Shown here piece by piece: positions 1 to 13,417 of a stretch of 60,000 nucleotides of DNA. The stretch comes from Membranipora membranacea. Taxonomy: Eukaryota; Bryozoa; Gymnolaemata; Cheilostomatida; Membraniporidae. Position 1 is the first letter of the stretch. Each line of letters starts with the position of its first letter. Made by a program: the position numbers and the translations under genes. The stretch lies in NCBI GenBank assembly GCA_914767715.1, contig OU612074.1, positions 10,142,062-10,202,061 on the forward strand. Reading direction: 5' to 3'. The notes beneath the pieces were generated by a model that made no database searches, was not told where the DNA came from, and saw only the letters and a list, made by a program, of their open reading frames with translations.

Positions 1-2
1 TC

Positions 3-3000
3 AGGTCGAGACATCTCCAGATGATGGGGGATCTGGGAGTCCTCAGAAACACAGAAGTCGATAGTCTGTCGTATAACTCATGCAAGAAGCTTCTCAGTGA
101 ACATAAAGGTTTGTCCCACCTTAAAATAGCAACAATAGATGAATAGAATCAATTTAGGTTCATCTGTTATTGGATTATATGAGGCTGTAGTGATGACTTG
201 CAAAATAAAGACAAATAAAAGCATTTAATTTATTAGAAATTATCTCATCAGCATGAATGTATGTTACAGCTGTAATTTAGAGGCACACATCGTGATACAC
301 AAACTGACTGATTTTATCTTTTGTTATAGTGGAATTCAAGGAACAGTCAGTGTTTGGATTGAGGGATTTGATTAAACAGTACGAAACAAACGTAACGAAA
401 CGTGGTTTTGCAATATGGCACGACCACAGTGACATCAACCGTCAGCCCCACTATTTGGTCACGATCAGCTTTCTCTATGATACTATGGTTTATCTGACTG
501 CAGAGGAGACAGGGTATGTGTGAGTTTGTGGCTGTTATAAGTGCACATGTACATAATCAGAATTGGGTGATCTATCCACCTGGATAGGGACGGGAGAAAG
601 TGAATCTGAGCCGTACCCCCTCTTTAATTGCCCTGAACTAACACTAACCTGAAGCTAACATCAATTGCCCATTGCATATAAGGCTATAACCTTGCAACTG
701 CTGTCATATACAAGAATTTTACTTTTGTGCTCCCAGCTGGCCTGCATTCTAAAAATACCACAACATTCAACATTAAGAAATGGGACAATAACAGCTTGTG
801 GATATTTGTAAAATGAGATTTACTGTTTGAATTCTATAGACGAGCTAGCAATATCATGCTAAATCACAGCATGAGAATACTTAACCGCTAGCTGCTCCGT
901 CATTGATTGATTTGATATGACTGGGAATTGCAGAAAAAATAATTGTGGGATACTCTCAATGACAAAAAGAGACAAAGCTTGTATTTTTTTGTTGTTGCAG
1001 GATAGGGAATATTCAATCAATAGTGGAGAGACCTTTTCTGCATATGTTGGCAAGGTCAGACTCATCCATTGATGAGCAGATGAGGTACATACAGGAGAGG
1101 GTGGAGGAACTTATGACCACTGCAATACCATCAGAACATAATGGCAGAGAATACAATGACAAAGCCAGAGTTTTCTCAGGTTAGTCATCGAACAGGTACT
1201 TTGGAAATACACAAAACTACTGAATGTTGACTGTCTCATGTAGTGTTATCACACAGCATGTAAATTTAATATTTGTCATCATTTTTTTTAAAGGTGATCT
1301 ACTAGCTAGAGAGTTTGAGGCAGGCCAATCGATGGGAGGACACTATCCTTGTCACTGTGGTGCTGTAGCAGCTGGCTTCTCTGACCCAAGCCTAGTGCTA
1401 AAACCCTGTCACTATTGTAGCTTTAGAGAACGTGCTAAAGAGTTTGAGGGTAAACCTGAAGGGTTTACATTTGACACAAAAAAATTATCAGTGAGTCCTA
1501 TTTATCTTTGATCGGTTATTGACAGGGAATAGTTACACAAAATGGTGCACAGGGCTGGAACAATCAATCGAAAATGCTCCTGCTGTAGGATTTGAATCCA
1601 AAATCCTAACATTATACACTGTACAATTTTCTACATAATTTTAAAATAATCGTTAATATAACGTTATACACTGCAACTATGTCTTGGCGAGCTGTGCACA
1701 CCAGGCCTGCATGTCTCACAACAATGCTATTTCCCAAAGCAGAATTTATCAATTTGATTGGGGTAAATATTGATGTCTTGTGACCACAGGCAGGGCAGGT
1801 AGAAGATGAGGTAATGCGAAGAGTAGAGCCAAGTAGGAGGACTTATCAAGAAGACAGGAAACAGCTGAACAATATGCTCAAGACAGAGATGAAAGGTAGG
1901 CATATCGCACTAGACACATAAACAAGTCTTTAACGGGACAGCAAATGCTGGTTTTCAGCTCAGGAACCAATTAGTACCTCAGGTACTGCTGTGGGTGGCA
2001 CACTAATATTAATATTTGTCAAAAGGATCATGATTTAGGTACAGTGAACATTCAATCAATGATGATTACTTACATAAACATCTTTCATTCACCTAACCAA
2101 CAGCTAATAAGTGACAGCTCCTATGCCATGCAGGGTCTTGTAAAAACCTACAATAATAAAGAGTAAAGTGTCTTAATCCTCTCGAATAAGGCTTCATTTT
2201 CACCAGGGAGAATGGATGAATGAATTCCATTCTCCCTGTTTTCACTGAAGGATTCACTTTCCACGTACAAACATAGTATACATTTATTTTTGAATCATCT
2301 GTTTGTACTATACTGTGCTGACTATACTGTGCTGTTATATTTAGGACTCATAAGAAAACCAGTCCTACTGACTGCAGGCAGAACGTTGGAGGAAATAGAG
2401 TGCGAAGATTATGAGATCAGTATGTGTGAGCCGCTTCACGACCTCAAAAATCTAATAACTCACATTCTACAGGAGCTCCCTCATCACATGTCAACAGTAC
2501 CACTAGAGCTCAAACGAGAAATCAACAAATTTTGCAAGGACATACTCGGTAAGACAAGAGGGATAAGACTTTTCCATTTTTTATGGTAATAGGGACAGAA
2601 AAAGGGTACCAAAGTCAGCGCGCAGCAACAATAACTCAATTCAATGATTTACATTCGAATTTGGAGCTAAACCAGGAACATAGACATCCAGTGATGTCAG
2701 TGATTTGTTCCTGGCTGAAGACTGCCACTCTATGTTATATCCATTAACAATACAAATACTCTTTATTTATATCTAACAAGTATATTATCTGAGAGAACCA
2801 TGCGGGGTAGCTCAAATCACCATCACCTATTGAATTTTAGACGAGAAGACTGTATTCAGGGGCTGTGATGCAAGGCAAGGGATAATAGACTTGACAACAT
2901 TCATGAGTAAAGACAGGTTCCAAGCACATGGGTAGGTTCACTTATCAATCTTATCAAAATAAGCTAAGAATGAAAACACACATTTACTGTGTAAACTAAC

Positions 3001-6000
3001 GAAAAAAAAAGCCTAGGCTTACCGCTGTCGATAACTTAATAATAATATGCTTACTTGACAGCTTCAAACTTTAACAATGTGAAATCTCTGGTAATATTAT
3101 TGTTCACATTGTCTGTTTTCCAATGGAGATAAAATCAAGAGCAGGTTTATCATGTTTTATAGTCGTTGTGCGCTTATTCAACGGATGCTGTATTCATTGA
3201 CGGAAATACAAATGTATGCATACCAACTCGACAGGCAACGCACATCAAAGAGGATACTGAACTTCACCCTAAGAACAGCTAAGTTTGTCCTCGACTTCTC
3301 GGAAGTTTTTGACAAAAGAGCGCTAAAAACTGTCACTACTAGAGGGATGTTTGGGACCCCCTTCCACTCCGTTGTATGCCACATGCCCATGATGTATAGA
3401 TACATATCTCTGAGATCTGTAAACTCTGAAGCCTCAGAACGAACATTTGGCAAACTAAGGTGAGAAATCAAAGTGATCAGCATCATATAAATTGAAATAA
3501 TTTCCAGGTGCTGACTATATATACGCATTCACATGGGGAAATATTGCAACAGATTTAACAAGGGTGCCAAAATATCATCCAACTCTTTCCATTTTATATT
3601 TGATTTCAACAGCTGAATAGCAGCGGAAGACTATAATATTGAATTGTCAATTTTAGGAAGTTTGCCCCGTCTACAAACAACAATGAAGAAAATAATAACG
3701 ACAACATCATGTACAGGCTGGAGACTAAGGTACAGAATGACCATGAAGACAGAGTAGCCCAGGCCAACTGTACAGAAGTTTTAGCCCAAAGGAGACTGGA
3801 CAGATCCCAAGTGACACTGGCAGCCATTCACCTTGAGATGACGAAGGAAGTAAATCCGAGGACAGTGCTCACAAATAAGTTCATGGCAGAACACAAGGTG
3901 AGAATGCATTATTTGGATATCTTAGATAAAAGAAAATACACATAGGTGGTGAAGCCACATAATAGGCAAAAGCTTGCTGGAAAAAAAATTGATTAATTGA
4001 TAATTAATAGATAAACCAATAAATCATGCTAAATCCTCTAGCTTTGGTGACTGTGTTCCCAATGAGTGAATGACACAGTGTAGAGGGTTTACGATGATTT
4101 ATGCATCGATTATTAGGAATCAATTTTCTTTCCAGCCTTGTATCATTTCCTCATCAATAATGGGCAGCAGTCAGTAGTTCGTCAAGGCTCACATGCCATT
4201 TCAAGTTCAAGTATCCCCAAACTTTGACTTTTATGGAATATTTTTACGATACTTCTAGGAAGTGGTTCTAGATATGTTTAGACGCTCGGCTGATTTTCTG
4301 AAGCATGGGGAAGGTGTGTGGTACAAGGTACTCGAGGATGGCATCATCTTCTTTGACGGACCAGATGATGATGAAGAGAGAGGGCCTCAGCAACATGTAA
4401 AACATTTCCGGTGAGCTAGAATCTAGGCCGTACTTCCAATGATATGCCAACATCTTTAAGGAAATAGCTCAATATCCCTCCACAACTGCTTCAACAATTC
4501 AAACGGTTCATAGGTTCATAATTGTATTTGGCATACCTAAATACCACATTGGTGACAGAACCAGTATACATACCTGACTCACTGTGATCAACTTGTCTTT
4601 GTAGCTCTACTAACATGACTGATATCGAGGGTGAGATAGCTTCAGACTGGAGCGAGTGTGTGGAGAACGTGTCTTCGCTTGGTATTCAGCTTCTGAAAGA
4701 ACATTTTGAATGCAGTATGTTATTTCAAACATTGACACTTTTTAATATATGAATAGCCTCGATTATACTTTTCAATGGCCTCATCGGGAGCGGGTTATCT
4801 AAATTTCCCTGAACTTTTGGGGTTCACATTGATTTTTCCCTCGACCCATTAATGTCAGATGTCACAGCTGGAAAATTGATAATTGATAATAATAATAATA
4901 TATGATGATAAATATACTAATGGTGTCTGATTTTTACAGACTCAGCGTCCCAGGATAGTACAGGTGGAATTTCTGAGGGTCTGACAGGAACAGCTACTAG
5001 TGGTGAGCAAACCAAAATTTTAATGAATGGCTGTAAAACGTTTTGGATATTGAAACATTACACAACATTCAGCTGACCTGATTCATACTGCATCACCTTT
5101 GTAAAGCTTTGATCAAGGCTACTTCTCCTCAGCATCCCATCTTTATTGAAAAATAAAAAAATTGGTAAAGTCATGTTGTTGAAAGGGTGTATTAATGTAT
5201 TATATGTCATTGCAGACTCCGCTACCTTAGCTGAAGATGAATGGGAGGCCCCTACTGAGACAACTACCACTGCTCACGGTGAGCTAATACAAGTAATTGT
5301 TTTACAGTCAATGAACCTGACCACCTTGGGTGTCAGGGAACATATCTTTCGCAGAGAATGAGATTCTTCTGAACCAGCATAATATCACACAGGCTCTAAT
5401 GTTGAACATGGGAGTCCCCTTCACAATTTCGGTTGTACAATTATATCAAAATATTTTTAGATGCAGACCTGATAGAGGACACACCTCAGTTGTTGGATGG
5501 AGAGAACAGGGAAGAGGAATTTGGTAGGTTAATTGTTTATATCCTTGCTATTGACAATAGAAAATATTTGAGTGGGAAATAGAGATCAGGGGAATAGAAA
5601 TCGAATAGATTTGCTGTTAGACACACACTATTAATACTGATGTGAGCTATAACAACCATATTTCTGTTTCATATGCAGAGTACCAGAGAACACCTGCCGA
5701 AGACAGCGATGAAGAGGAAGACTTGGTCTTCGATGCAATTATTGACCATGTTACCCCTGACACAGTTACCACAGCAGGTGGGTCTCATCAATAATAGCTC
5801 CATAGATAAATCAGAAACCCTCACATCATGCACAGTGATATCATATACTGACTTTTTATTATGTAAAAGCAGAGACCATAGATAGTATCTAATTGAGATA
5901 TTAACAACTCACTGAATTTCATTATGATGTAGATGGTAATCCAGAAGAGGCAAGAGGAACAGAGACTGCAACAGGAGTGTCAACAGAGACTTTTCAAGAC

Positions 6001-6721
6001 AAAGGTATAAATTTCTGACAGGCAGCACATTGTACCCTAAAAGAGTGAATTATTCGTTAGAGGAAAAGTTAGCCTAATTCTACCTAGCATTTACTCATTC
6101 TCTTTACTTACTCCGCTTGCCAAAACTAAGCTCTAGCTAACAACAAGTCACATCCTAAATAACCAAACTAAACTCTAGCTTAAATCTAATCTCCTAGGGT
6201 ATACAATCAGCCTCCACAGAACGATACTTACTTGTAAGATGGACACAGGATTCAGGTTACAGCAACTTACAATCCCTAAGTCACCAACTCAGATGTAATA
6301 ATGCTCACCAATATGACCGTGCAGTTTATCCTGCAAAACATGATACCAGCCTTTCACCTGCCCGGTAATATAACATGCTTCAGACTGACGAATCTTAATA
6401 AAAACTGAGAGTAAACATTGACGATAACAGTTTTTTTAAATTGTAGAGGCGATAATGACAAGACTATGGACCAAGAACGGCCTGCCTAGACAAAAGATTT
6501 TGAACTTCATGCATACAAGGAAGAGGGCCCAACAGACCGCCAACACTCTTGCAAAACAACTATACATCAAGAAACATCAGGAAGTTAAACAACATCTGAG
6601 GACTCTGATAACAAATCTTCACACCTTGCTTGATCAAAGGAACGATGAAGGACAATTCAAACAGAATAAGTTGTACCTGAGGATCTGCCAGCATTATTTA
6701 AAGCCAATTAAACCCATATGA
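3..6721 (+). CDS. Multi-exon gene of unknown function, 5' end outside the window (last 17 exons)
   Basis: Exons with matching phases: 3-108, 330-513, 1001-1179, 1294-1490, 1790-1895, 2345-2548, 2841-2931, 3145-3459, 3657-3897, 4259-4410, 4605-4714, 4940-5002, 5216-5278, 5461-5523, 5679-5777, 5933-6004, 6447-6721 (stop TGA). All introns are GT-AG; the 3145 acceptor is weak and could be a few bases earlier. The joined frame is 839 residues with no internal stop. Residues 176-198 hold CxC-x16-CxxC, a probable zinc site. Next come PLHDLKN near 287, a block at 424-461 starting MFGTPFHSVV and containing SLRSVNSEASER, a long acidic Ser/Thr/Glu-rich stretch (about 590-750), and a basic helical C-terminus. 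The PLHD and SLRSxNxE blocks recall uncharacterised, often multicopy, transposon-like proteins of sponges and cnidarians. That is memory, not a search. Function unknown; transposase-derived or domesticated origin is possible. Confidence 0.85.
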
Positions 6722-6843
6722 GCTAGTCTCAAAAACTAGGATAAATACATTTTTATCAACTTATTCAGTCTAGGTTATTTTTTATCTTCTTCATATTGCA
6801 TTTCAAACACAGAAAGTTTATTGAAGTCATGTCAATGAAAAAC

Positions 6844-6849
6844 AATAAA
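6844..6849 (+). terminator. Polyadenylation signal of the left-edge gene
   Basis: AATAAA lies 123 bases after the TGA stop at 6719-6721, in an AT-rich 3'UTR with no competing canonical signal. Confidence 0.55.
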
Positions 6850-6879
6850 TTTCATGGGCTATGACAAGACCATGTTCTA

Positions 6880-8420
6880 CTATGTACTGCACGGGAAGGG
6901 AACTCCGACACAATGAAGCAGACAAATGAAATTTACATAGATTTTCCACCTGACTACACCTACACCTCATCAAATTTAAAATGAAGATGTCTTAAGATTG
7001 CAGCTAAAACTCCTTCAACTGCTATTATACAAGGCCAAGGACATCGTATGATGAGATACGGAAATTTGTAAGTGATGCCTGAGGGACCGGGCGAATATAT
7101 AAGGCCAAATGTTTATCAGATCGATGTCTCACCTGATGTTAGAAGACTATCCGAGAAGGCTATTTAAATGAAGGGTAGGGTCAAGACAGCTCATAATTCA
7201 ACTCTTGCTTTCGGCAACCCTACTAGATCTTCTGAAAAGAAATAACCACAATAATCAAGCTGATACATTTATGCAGATAACTAGAAGAATGCAATGACAT
7301 TTTGCGAATACTTGCTAATCAAAGGAACAAATCAACAATGAGTACCAGCCCCCAGTTACTCCTTGGTAGAATTACGTCATACTTCAAATTTGTATGTGTC
7401 AAATTCTTTAATGCAAAATTAGATTTTGTATTAAATGATGTTATAGAATTTCTCACATACAAACAGATCTCAATTTTTTTTGATGCTGGGCGATTTCACT
7501 TTTTTTGCATATGCCCACCCAACGCTTCTGTAGAAAAAAGACAAGATTTGAAGCGATGAGATATATATAATATATATCAGCGATTCACCATAGTTTACAA
7601 TAAATTAAGGAAACAACCGCTGCTCCATGCATCACTCAGTCTTGAAGAATGTATACTACATTTTCCTATCAGAGCCTCATGTGATATGATTTGGAAGGAG
7701 CTTGAAACCTGTGTTCTACTTACAACTCATTCGATGATAGGATCTGTGAGATGTTATCATTCACGTGCTTGTAAATAAAAATCTTTTCCTGCAAAGAACA
7801 ACATAACTTCATCAAACATTGAAGAAATTAAATCTAAGTGTTATGAGGCTGAATGACTTAAAAAAGTGTGGTTGGAATAATAGAGACAATGGACTAATCT
7901 TGGAGTATTGTAGGTCCCTCACCTCAGGGCGCATGACACCAGGGAGAGCCAATTAAAATTTGACTTTGGTGAAAGTGGATTTGCAAGGAGTTTTCCTTCT
8001 CTGTTTTGAGAGTAGACAATTGAAAGTTAGCGATGAATTCATCCCATTACAAAGTTGTCTAGCCTTAACTTTTTCACGGGAAGGAAACTCCTACGCAAAT
8101 ATAGCAGAGAGATCAAACTTTTTAAAAGAGCTGTAATTTGCAGGTTGACCTTCACATGCTGCAGCTTTTGTGACACCAGGAAATGAACATTGTGTAATAC
8201 GCAGACGTATAAACCAATACTGAAATTGGGAATCAATAACTGAATGACCGGGAGAATGAAGTAATGTTTATCTGGTAGATACCTTACCTGATGTTGGAAA
8301 GCTTACAGACTGTCCTAGTGGGTAGAGTAGAGTCAAGACAGCTTCTTAGTCAATCCTTGTTTCTGGGGACTCATCTAAATCTAAATCGACTGGAAAACAT
8401 TAACCATAGAAATTTGAGAA
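6880..8420. repeat. Diverged direct repeat pair (about 6890-7260 and 8075-8420)
   Basis: Both arms begin with CACGGGAAGG-AACTCC and later share blocks such as GACCGGG, ACCTGATGTT, GGTAGxGTxxxGTCAAGACAGCT and the lead-in to AACCA-ATAA. Identity is low and gapped, so this is an old duplication or two copies of one interspersed repeat. I see no gene between 6850 and 9160. Confidence 0.45.
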
Positions 8421-9164
8421 GACAATTCAAAGCAGGTAGTGACTTTTGGGGAACCTAGAGCTTATCAATGGTCAACAAAGTTATTAGATGCAGAATTGAG
8501 AGTTGGCACTGACAATTTATCAGTAGGCCTAGATCATTATAACAATGATCAAAACTGATATCTGACAATCCTCTATTCTATAAAAAAAAGATGGTTGAAA
8601 TATAAATATATTATGTTGTGAGTGATGGAAATGTTTGAAGTCATTTTAACTGATGGGAGGTAACGCACCAACCGTAATTCCTAAGAGTGACCTAGCATAG
8701 CATGCTGGAGTGGAAGTCGAGCCTCAACAGCTGCTTCACCTTTCATAGCTATGGTCTCGTTAGGTGAGTATCCCTATTAACGGCACGGTTCTTTGACTTT
8801 GAGTTAATATCTATAAACAAGAACATTAAGACTATAAAAAAAAAAGGTGAAATGAACTATGATGGTCACTCTGTGGTGCAAAAAGCATGTGAATACAATT
8901 CTGGGGTTTGTGTTTAATGATGTAACTAGACCTATTTAGCCAACTTAACCGAAAATTTAGCTATCCTCAACATTTTTTCTATAAATAGTGAGCACTTCCA
9001 TAGTGAAGGGTCTGCTATTCATTGTGGGGAGATCATTCATTACAAGTTTTCCCATATCTACCTGAGGTAACGCCAGATAATATCAGGATACTTGGTAATA
9101 GATAATAAAACTTTTCTGTTTTGGGTCACCAGCACAGAACAGAATTGTTGCTAATGCGACTGGT

Positions 9165-9275
9165 TGTGGAAAGCATGTCATTAGATTTTCGTTCAGCTGA
9201 GCTTAGTGTTCAAGAGTCTGATCCCTTGCGATTGTGAGACCGGTGCTTTATCAACTGGGCTACTTCTGATCCTGA
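9165..9275 (-). mobile_element. Decayed tRNA-derived SINE head
   Basis: Read on the minus strand, the segment has an A-box-like stretch (GTAGCCCAGTTGATAAAGC) followed about 30 bases later by a B-box-like GGGATCAGACTC. The spacing fits a pol III promoter from a tRNA, but the B box is damaged and no cloverleaf closes. Confidence 0.4.
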
Positions 9276-11465
9276 ATCACACACAGTGTAGACATGGTTT
9301 GGAGTTAATCTGGGACTACATTAAGATCGACCTAATGTGCTCATTTTAGTTAGATCCACTCTAACGACAAGCCTACTTCTGAACACTAGAGTAACTATGA
9401 ATAATACTATTACATAAATTGCACAAATTCCATAGACAAGGCGAGTAAACTAACTCTGACTCGAGCAAGATGTTTAGTTCGAGGTCTAATCCCAACCTCC
9501 CGACGGAAGCAAATGTTACATGATGAACAGACCAAATTTTAGGACTGCTAAATTTTCGGAATAGTATGCGTGATGCAATTTTAACTGGATTGTAGATCAC
9601 TCTATTCACTGTAGCCTTAGTAACCAAGAAACATTAAAAAGGACCTAGAAATTAACACTACGCCTCTTTGCCAGCAACAACCCAAAATATTTTGCCAATT
9701 TTATGACAATGATGGAGGAGAGAGAGTGGATTGAGGCCAACCTTAGCCTGTATTGACAAGCTTAGCCAAAGTCAAGATAAGCTGCTGAAGTACTTGAAAA
9801 CTATCTTTGCTCAATTAGGCCTATTGTATCTACTCCAATACATTCACAGCATTAGTTGGTTAACTTTTAGCAAACATGCGTAGCACGCTGTGTTTTGGGT
9901 CCCAGTAATGTTACTATGTAATTATATGAATTGAGTATTCCTTTTCATCCTACCAATTTACTGTATACTTATGATTATAATTGCATTGTGTTGCCCCTAT
10001 TCATAATTATGTCAATTTAACAGTCCCAACATTGAATGCATTGAATGGAATGGATTATGGAATGAAGCTTAGTAGGTGTCAGGATTGGCTAGCTAGGCCT
10101 GTTGGGGTATGCTGCAAACACAAAATTATGCTGTCATGATCACTGTTATTCTGTAATAAGTTGAATGAAGGAGAATTCCTTGGTTGAACTGATCTGACTC
10201 AACATACGACAAATAGGCCTTTTTTTAAATATGGTTTGGGGCTAGAGCAGTCATTACACTACCTTCTTTGTCGCAATCTCACGGATCACCTGCAGATTGT
10301 TGTGCAAGTCAACTAGCTAGTGGCCCCAACCACGAGACTTAATATGCCAAGCTGCAGTGGGCCTTATTTATTGATAGGCATATGGTCAAACTGGAACGGC
10401 TCAATCAATAAGAAAATGATAATAATGCTAATTTCAGCAGGCATATGCCTATGGATACTGGATGTAATAAAGGGCGACATACACGCCCGCACACACACAC
10501 ACATATCTAACAGAAACTCTCTTCTCTAGTCTCTGTCATGTTTGGTGAGTGTAGCTTCTCTCTGACTCTCACTCTCAGTGAGACAGAGGCAACACATGGC
10601 ACACACTCTCTCTCATCTCTGTCCATACACACAGCAAATAGTAATACATATGAATAAAATCATATTTTATTACCTTAGTGCTGACTGACTCCATCATCGA
10701 TCCATAGTTGCAGCTCTCTCATGTGAGTTTGAAAAATTGCTAGTACTAGTGACTTGTACTAGTGCATACATCAAATACTACCAATGCCAACTAACTATAA
10801 TGACAAAATCTGATACAAAAATAAAATTAACATCAGTGCTGCACTGTCATTGGACAACTTCTTTATGTAGGCGTGGCTTAGATATAATAACAAAAGGAGT
10901 TGTCCACACACTAAGATTGGGTGGAGAACTCCAACTTTTTTTTGCTCACAGGACTATGTTTTACCTTAATCCAGCAGAGTAGTGCGGCACCCATTGTATC
11001 ATGAACACGATACCAAAGAGCAATACTTTTCGACTAGACAAAAATAATTTAATCTACACCGTATCAAACATTATTTGCAATACTTACTTAGAGTATAGGG
11101 CGGTTTCTGCTCTGTCAATGTATTTATCCTTATGGAGAAATAAGAGTGTATTACGGATCCAGAATGAAGCCTAATTATCATGCGTATAATATCCTTCTAT
11201 GAATGTTGACAGCTTTTAGTTTTATCGTACCTGGGCTTGAATGAGCCATTTCATTTATGTGATCAATTACCGGATTGAAAGTAGTGCATCATTCCATGCT
11301 GGCTGACTCTTTGTTGTTTACCTATAGCCTTTGAAAATGTACTTGAGAATTTTGCCTGGTCATCGATAAATATAGTGTCAAATTTACTATCTGATACCTT
11401 TCATTACCTAAACAGACTACAAATCTGCGTATCAATAGACAAACACAAAATACTAACATGTCATT
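9276..11465. other. Gene-free interval
   Basis: No exon chain or conserved frame seen. It holds an (AC)n run near 10493-10503 next to CT/CA-rich sequence (10540-10630), and otherwise unremarkable AT-rich DNA. Confidence 0.6.
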
Positions 11466-12967
11466 GGCTAATCCAAAGACCATGCTGTGAAAGCAACCGA
11501 ATTACCTAGTATATCAATGAGCAATACCAAAACAATGTTCCATTAACTCACTCAAAAAATGGAATTTAGCAAAAAAATTTACTTCCAGATGATAGACAAT
11601 GTTTCAATTAGTGGACACAGAAAATCATTTGGATAAATCCCATTTAGTTTGCGAGATTTGACAATTTGTATGAATTCTATAACATCACTATAATGCATGA
11701 ATAGCCTTTGTTATTACTGCCTTGAGTCATGAGCAATATTATAAGGACCCTCCTACGTCACAGGGTCATTAACCAGACACATCACTTGGGTTAAATAGAA
11801 AGCCATGGGCAACATCTATCTACTGCCAAACCCTTGGTGCAGGGAATTTCTGACGCAACGATCCCTTGAAGGAAAGCAAAAAGCAACCAATGTTCATATC
11901 TAAGCATTGACATAGCAATGAACAAAACGATTGAATTTACTCACACAAGCGCATCATTGAATGATTCAACCATTTTCAAAGTGCATAAACTCAAGGTCTA
12001 GAGTGTGTTTCTCCCCTGTTACATATTTACACTAAAATGATAATCCACAAACAGTATAACAATAAGACTAGCACCGGTTTGCCTAGTCAAGCTGCTATAC
12101 TTTCAAATTATCATAAAAATGTATTGCTCAATAACAGCATAGGCAAAGATATTTTAATTTAACCTGTGACACGGGAGATAACAAACTCTAGTCCCTTCTA
12201 GACCCTGAGTTTTTGCACTTTGAAGTCGATTCTGTCATTCAATAATGTCCTTGTGCGAGTAAATTTAGTTTTTTTGTCCAACGCTATGAGTATACTCTGA
12301 TAAGAGGAGTGGTTGTTTTTACTTTTCCAAACACTTTAAGGCAGTCACAATAATGTAATGGATGAAAATATCTGATTGCACAGATGTACACTGATTTTAC
12401 TTTTTACCTATTGGCTAAGATCAAAGTGTCACTGCCAATGGCCGATTAGTGCCAGTTCAGTTTTGGCAGCCCGCTGCACACCCTCATTAGGAGGTCCACC
12501 ATGGCCTCACCTCTAGGATGTATTCTAGTTTCCTAAGATGTATCGCATTCTCAGTATGAGGATTTAGGGCACCTTGCATCCCTCTCTAGGGGCAGCCCAC
12601 TCTTCTGATTCTTACTAAACAGCAAGATGGTGTTGATAAAATATTAATTTACATAATTATTTGAAGGATTTACAGTCTCACAGGACCTATGAGACTCTTG
12701 ACCTTTACAAAGACTATAAATAAACTTAAATTGGCTATTCTGTGAAAATAGTCATTTCCATTTTGCTTCCACTTGACACATACTTTGTGTGACCTCCTGT
12801 TGGTTAACCCAGTTTTGCAATCGATAAAAGACTTCCCTCTATTTCAATGATCAACAGGACCAGTAGATTCACACTAAAAGAAGGAAAACTATAATTAGGT
12901 TGTCTGTGAAAAAGATCAGTTAGGCCATATTTATCTTGCTTCCCTTTCACAAACGTAATGAGCAGGA
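11466..12967 (+). repeat. 1.5 kb segment repeated at 58500-60000 (direct orientation)
   Basis: From GGCTAATCCAAAGACC onward this segment matches 58500-60000 almost base for base with scattered substitutions, and the match is still running when the window ends. The left breakpoint is sharp: before 11466 the DNA is unrelated, while before 58500 lies a LINE tail. It ends about 150 bases short of the TATA box of the precursor gene at 13418, so it is that gene's upstream region. Confidence 0.9.
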
Positions 12968-13119
12968 TATCATTCTCTAAAACTTCTGTTCCCCATAAGG
13001 TGCATCTTCATCAATAACATATAATCATTATATGCATCCAATCTGGATGGGCATCACAATAACAACATAAGTAAATCATTTTGTCTCTATAAGGATGTCC
13101 TGTATTGGAACATGAGATG

Positions 13120-13213
13120 TATAAAAAGCATGGCAGGGTTTTGGAGAAAGCACACATCTCTGTGTAGTGAAACAGCAACACAGAGCACAGCTTCATCTTT
13201 GATACACAAGTAG
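13120..13213 (+). promoter_or_regulatory. TATA box and 5' non-coding exon of the [RK]NKR precursor gene
   Basis: TATAAAAA occupies 13120-13127. A short exon would start about 30 bases downstream (near 13150) and end at 13213, just before a consensus donor GTAAGT (13214). The matching acceptor TTTTAG ends at 13416, two bases before the ATG. The same plan (TATA, tiny leader exon, intron, signal exon) recurs in the peptide genes at 53-57 kb. Confidence 0.7.
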
Positions 13214-13417
13214 GTAAGTTTTAAGATAGCACTGAAAACTCAATCTAAACAACTTGCCTGTATGTATATCAGCTCAAAAAGTGAAACTAACTCCTTGGCA
13301 TATCATCAACAAGGGCATCTATTATTGTAATGGATATGGCATGTTGTATTCTCAACGCAATTCTCTGATCTCTCAGATTCTGCCGTTCATAACATAAATA
13401 TTTTCCCTCTTTTTAGA

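Noticed and set aside
3178-3528. Minus-strand frame opposite a real exon
   Set aside because: Shadow of the exon at 3145-3459, which is phase-consistent on the plus strand.
10483-10630. CRISPR-like or structured array
   Set aside because: Only AC and CT microsatellite-like sequence; no regular spacers, and the genome is eukaryotic.
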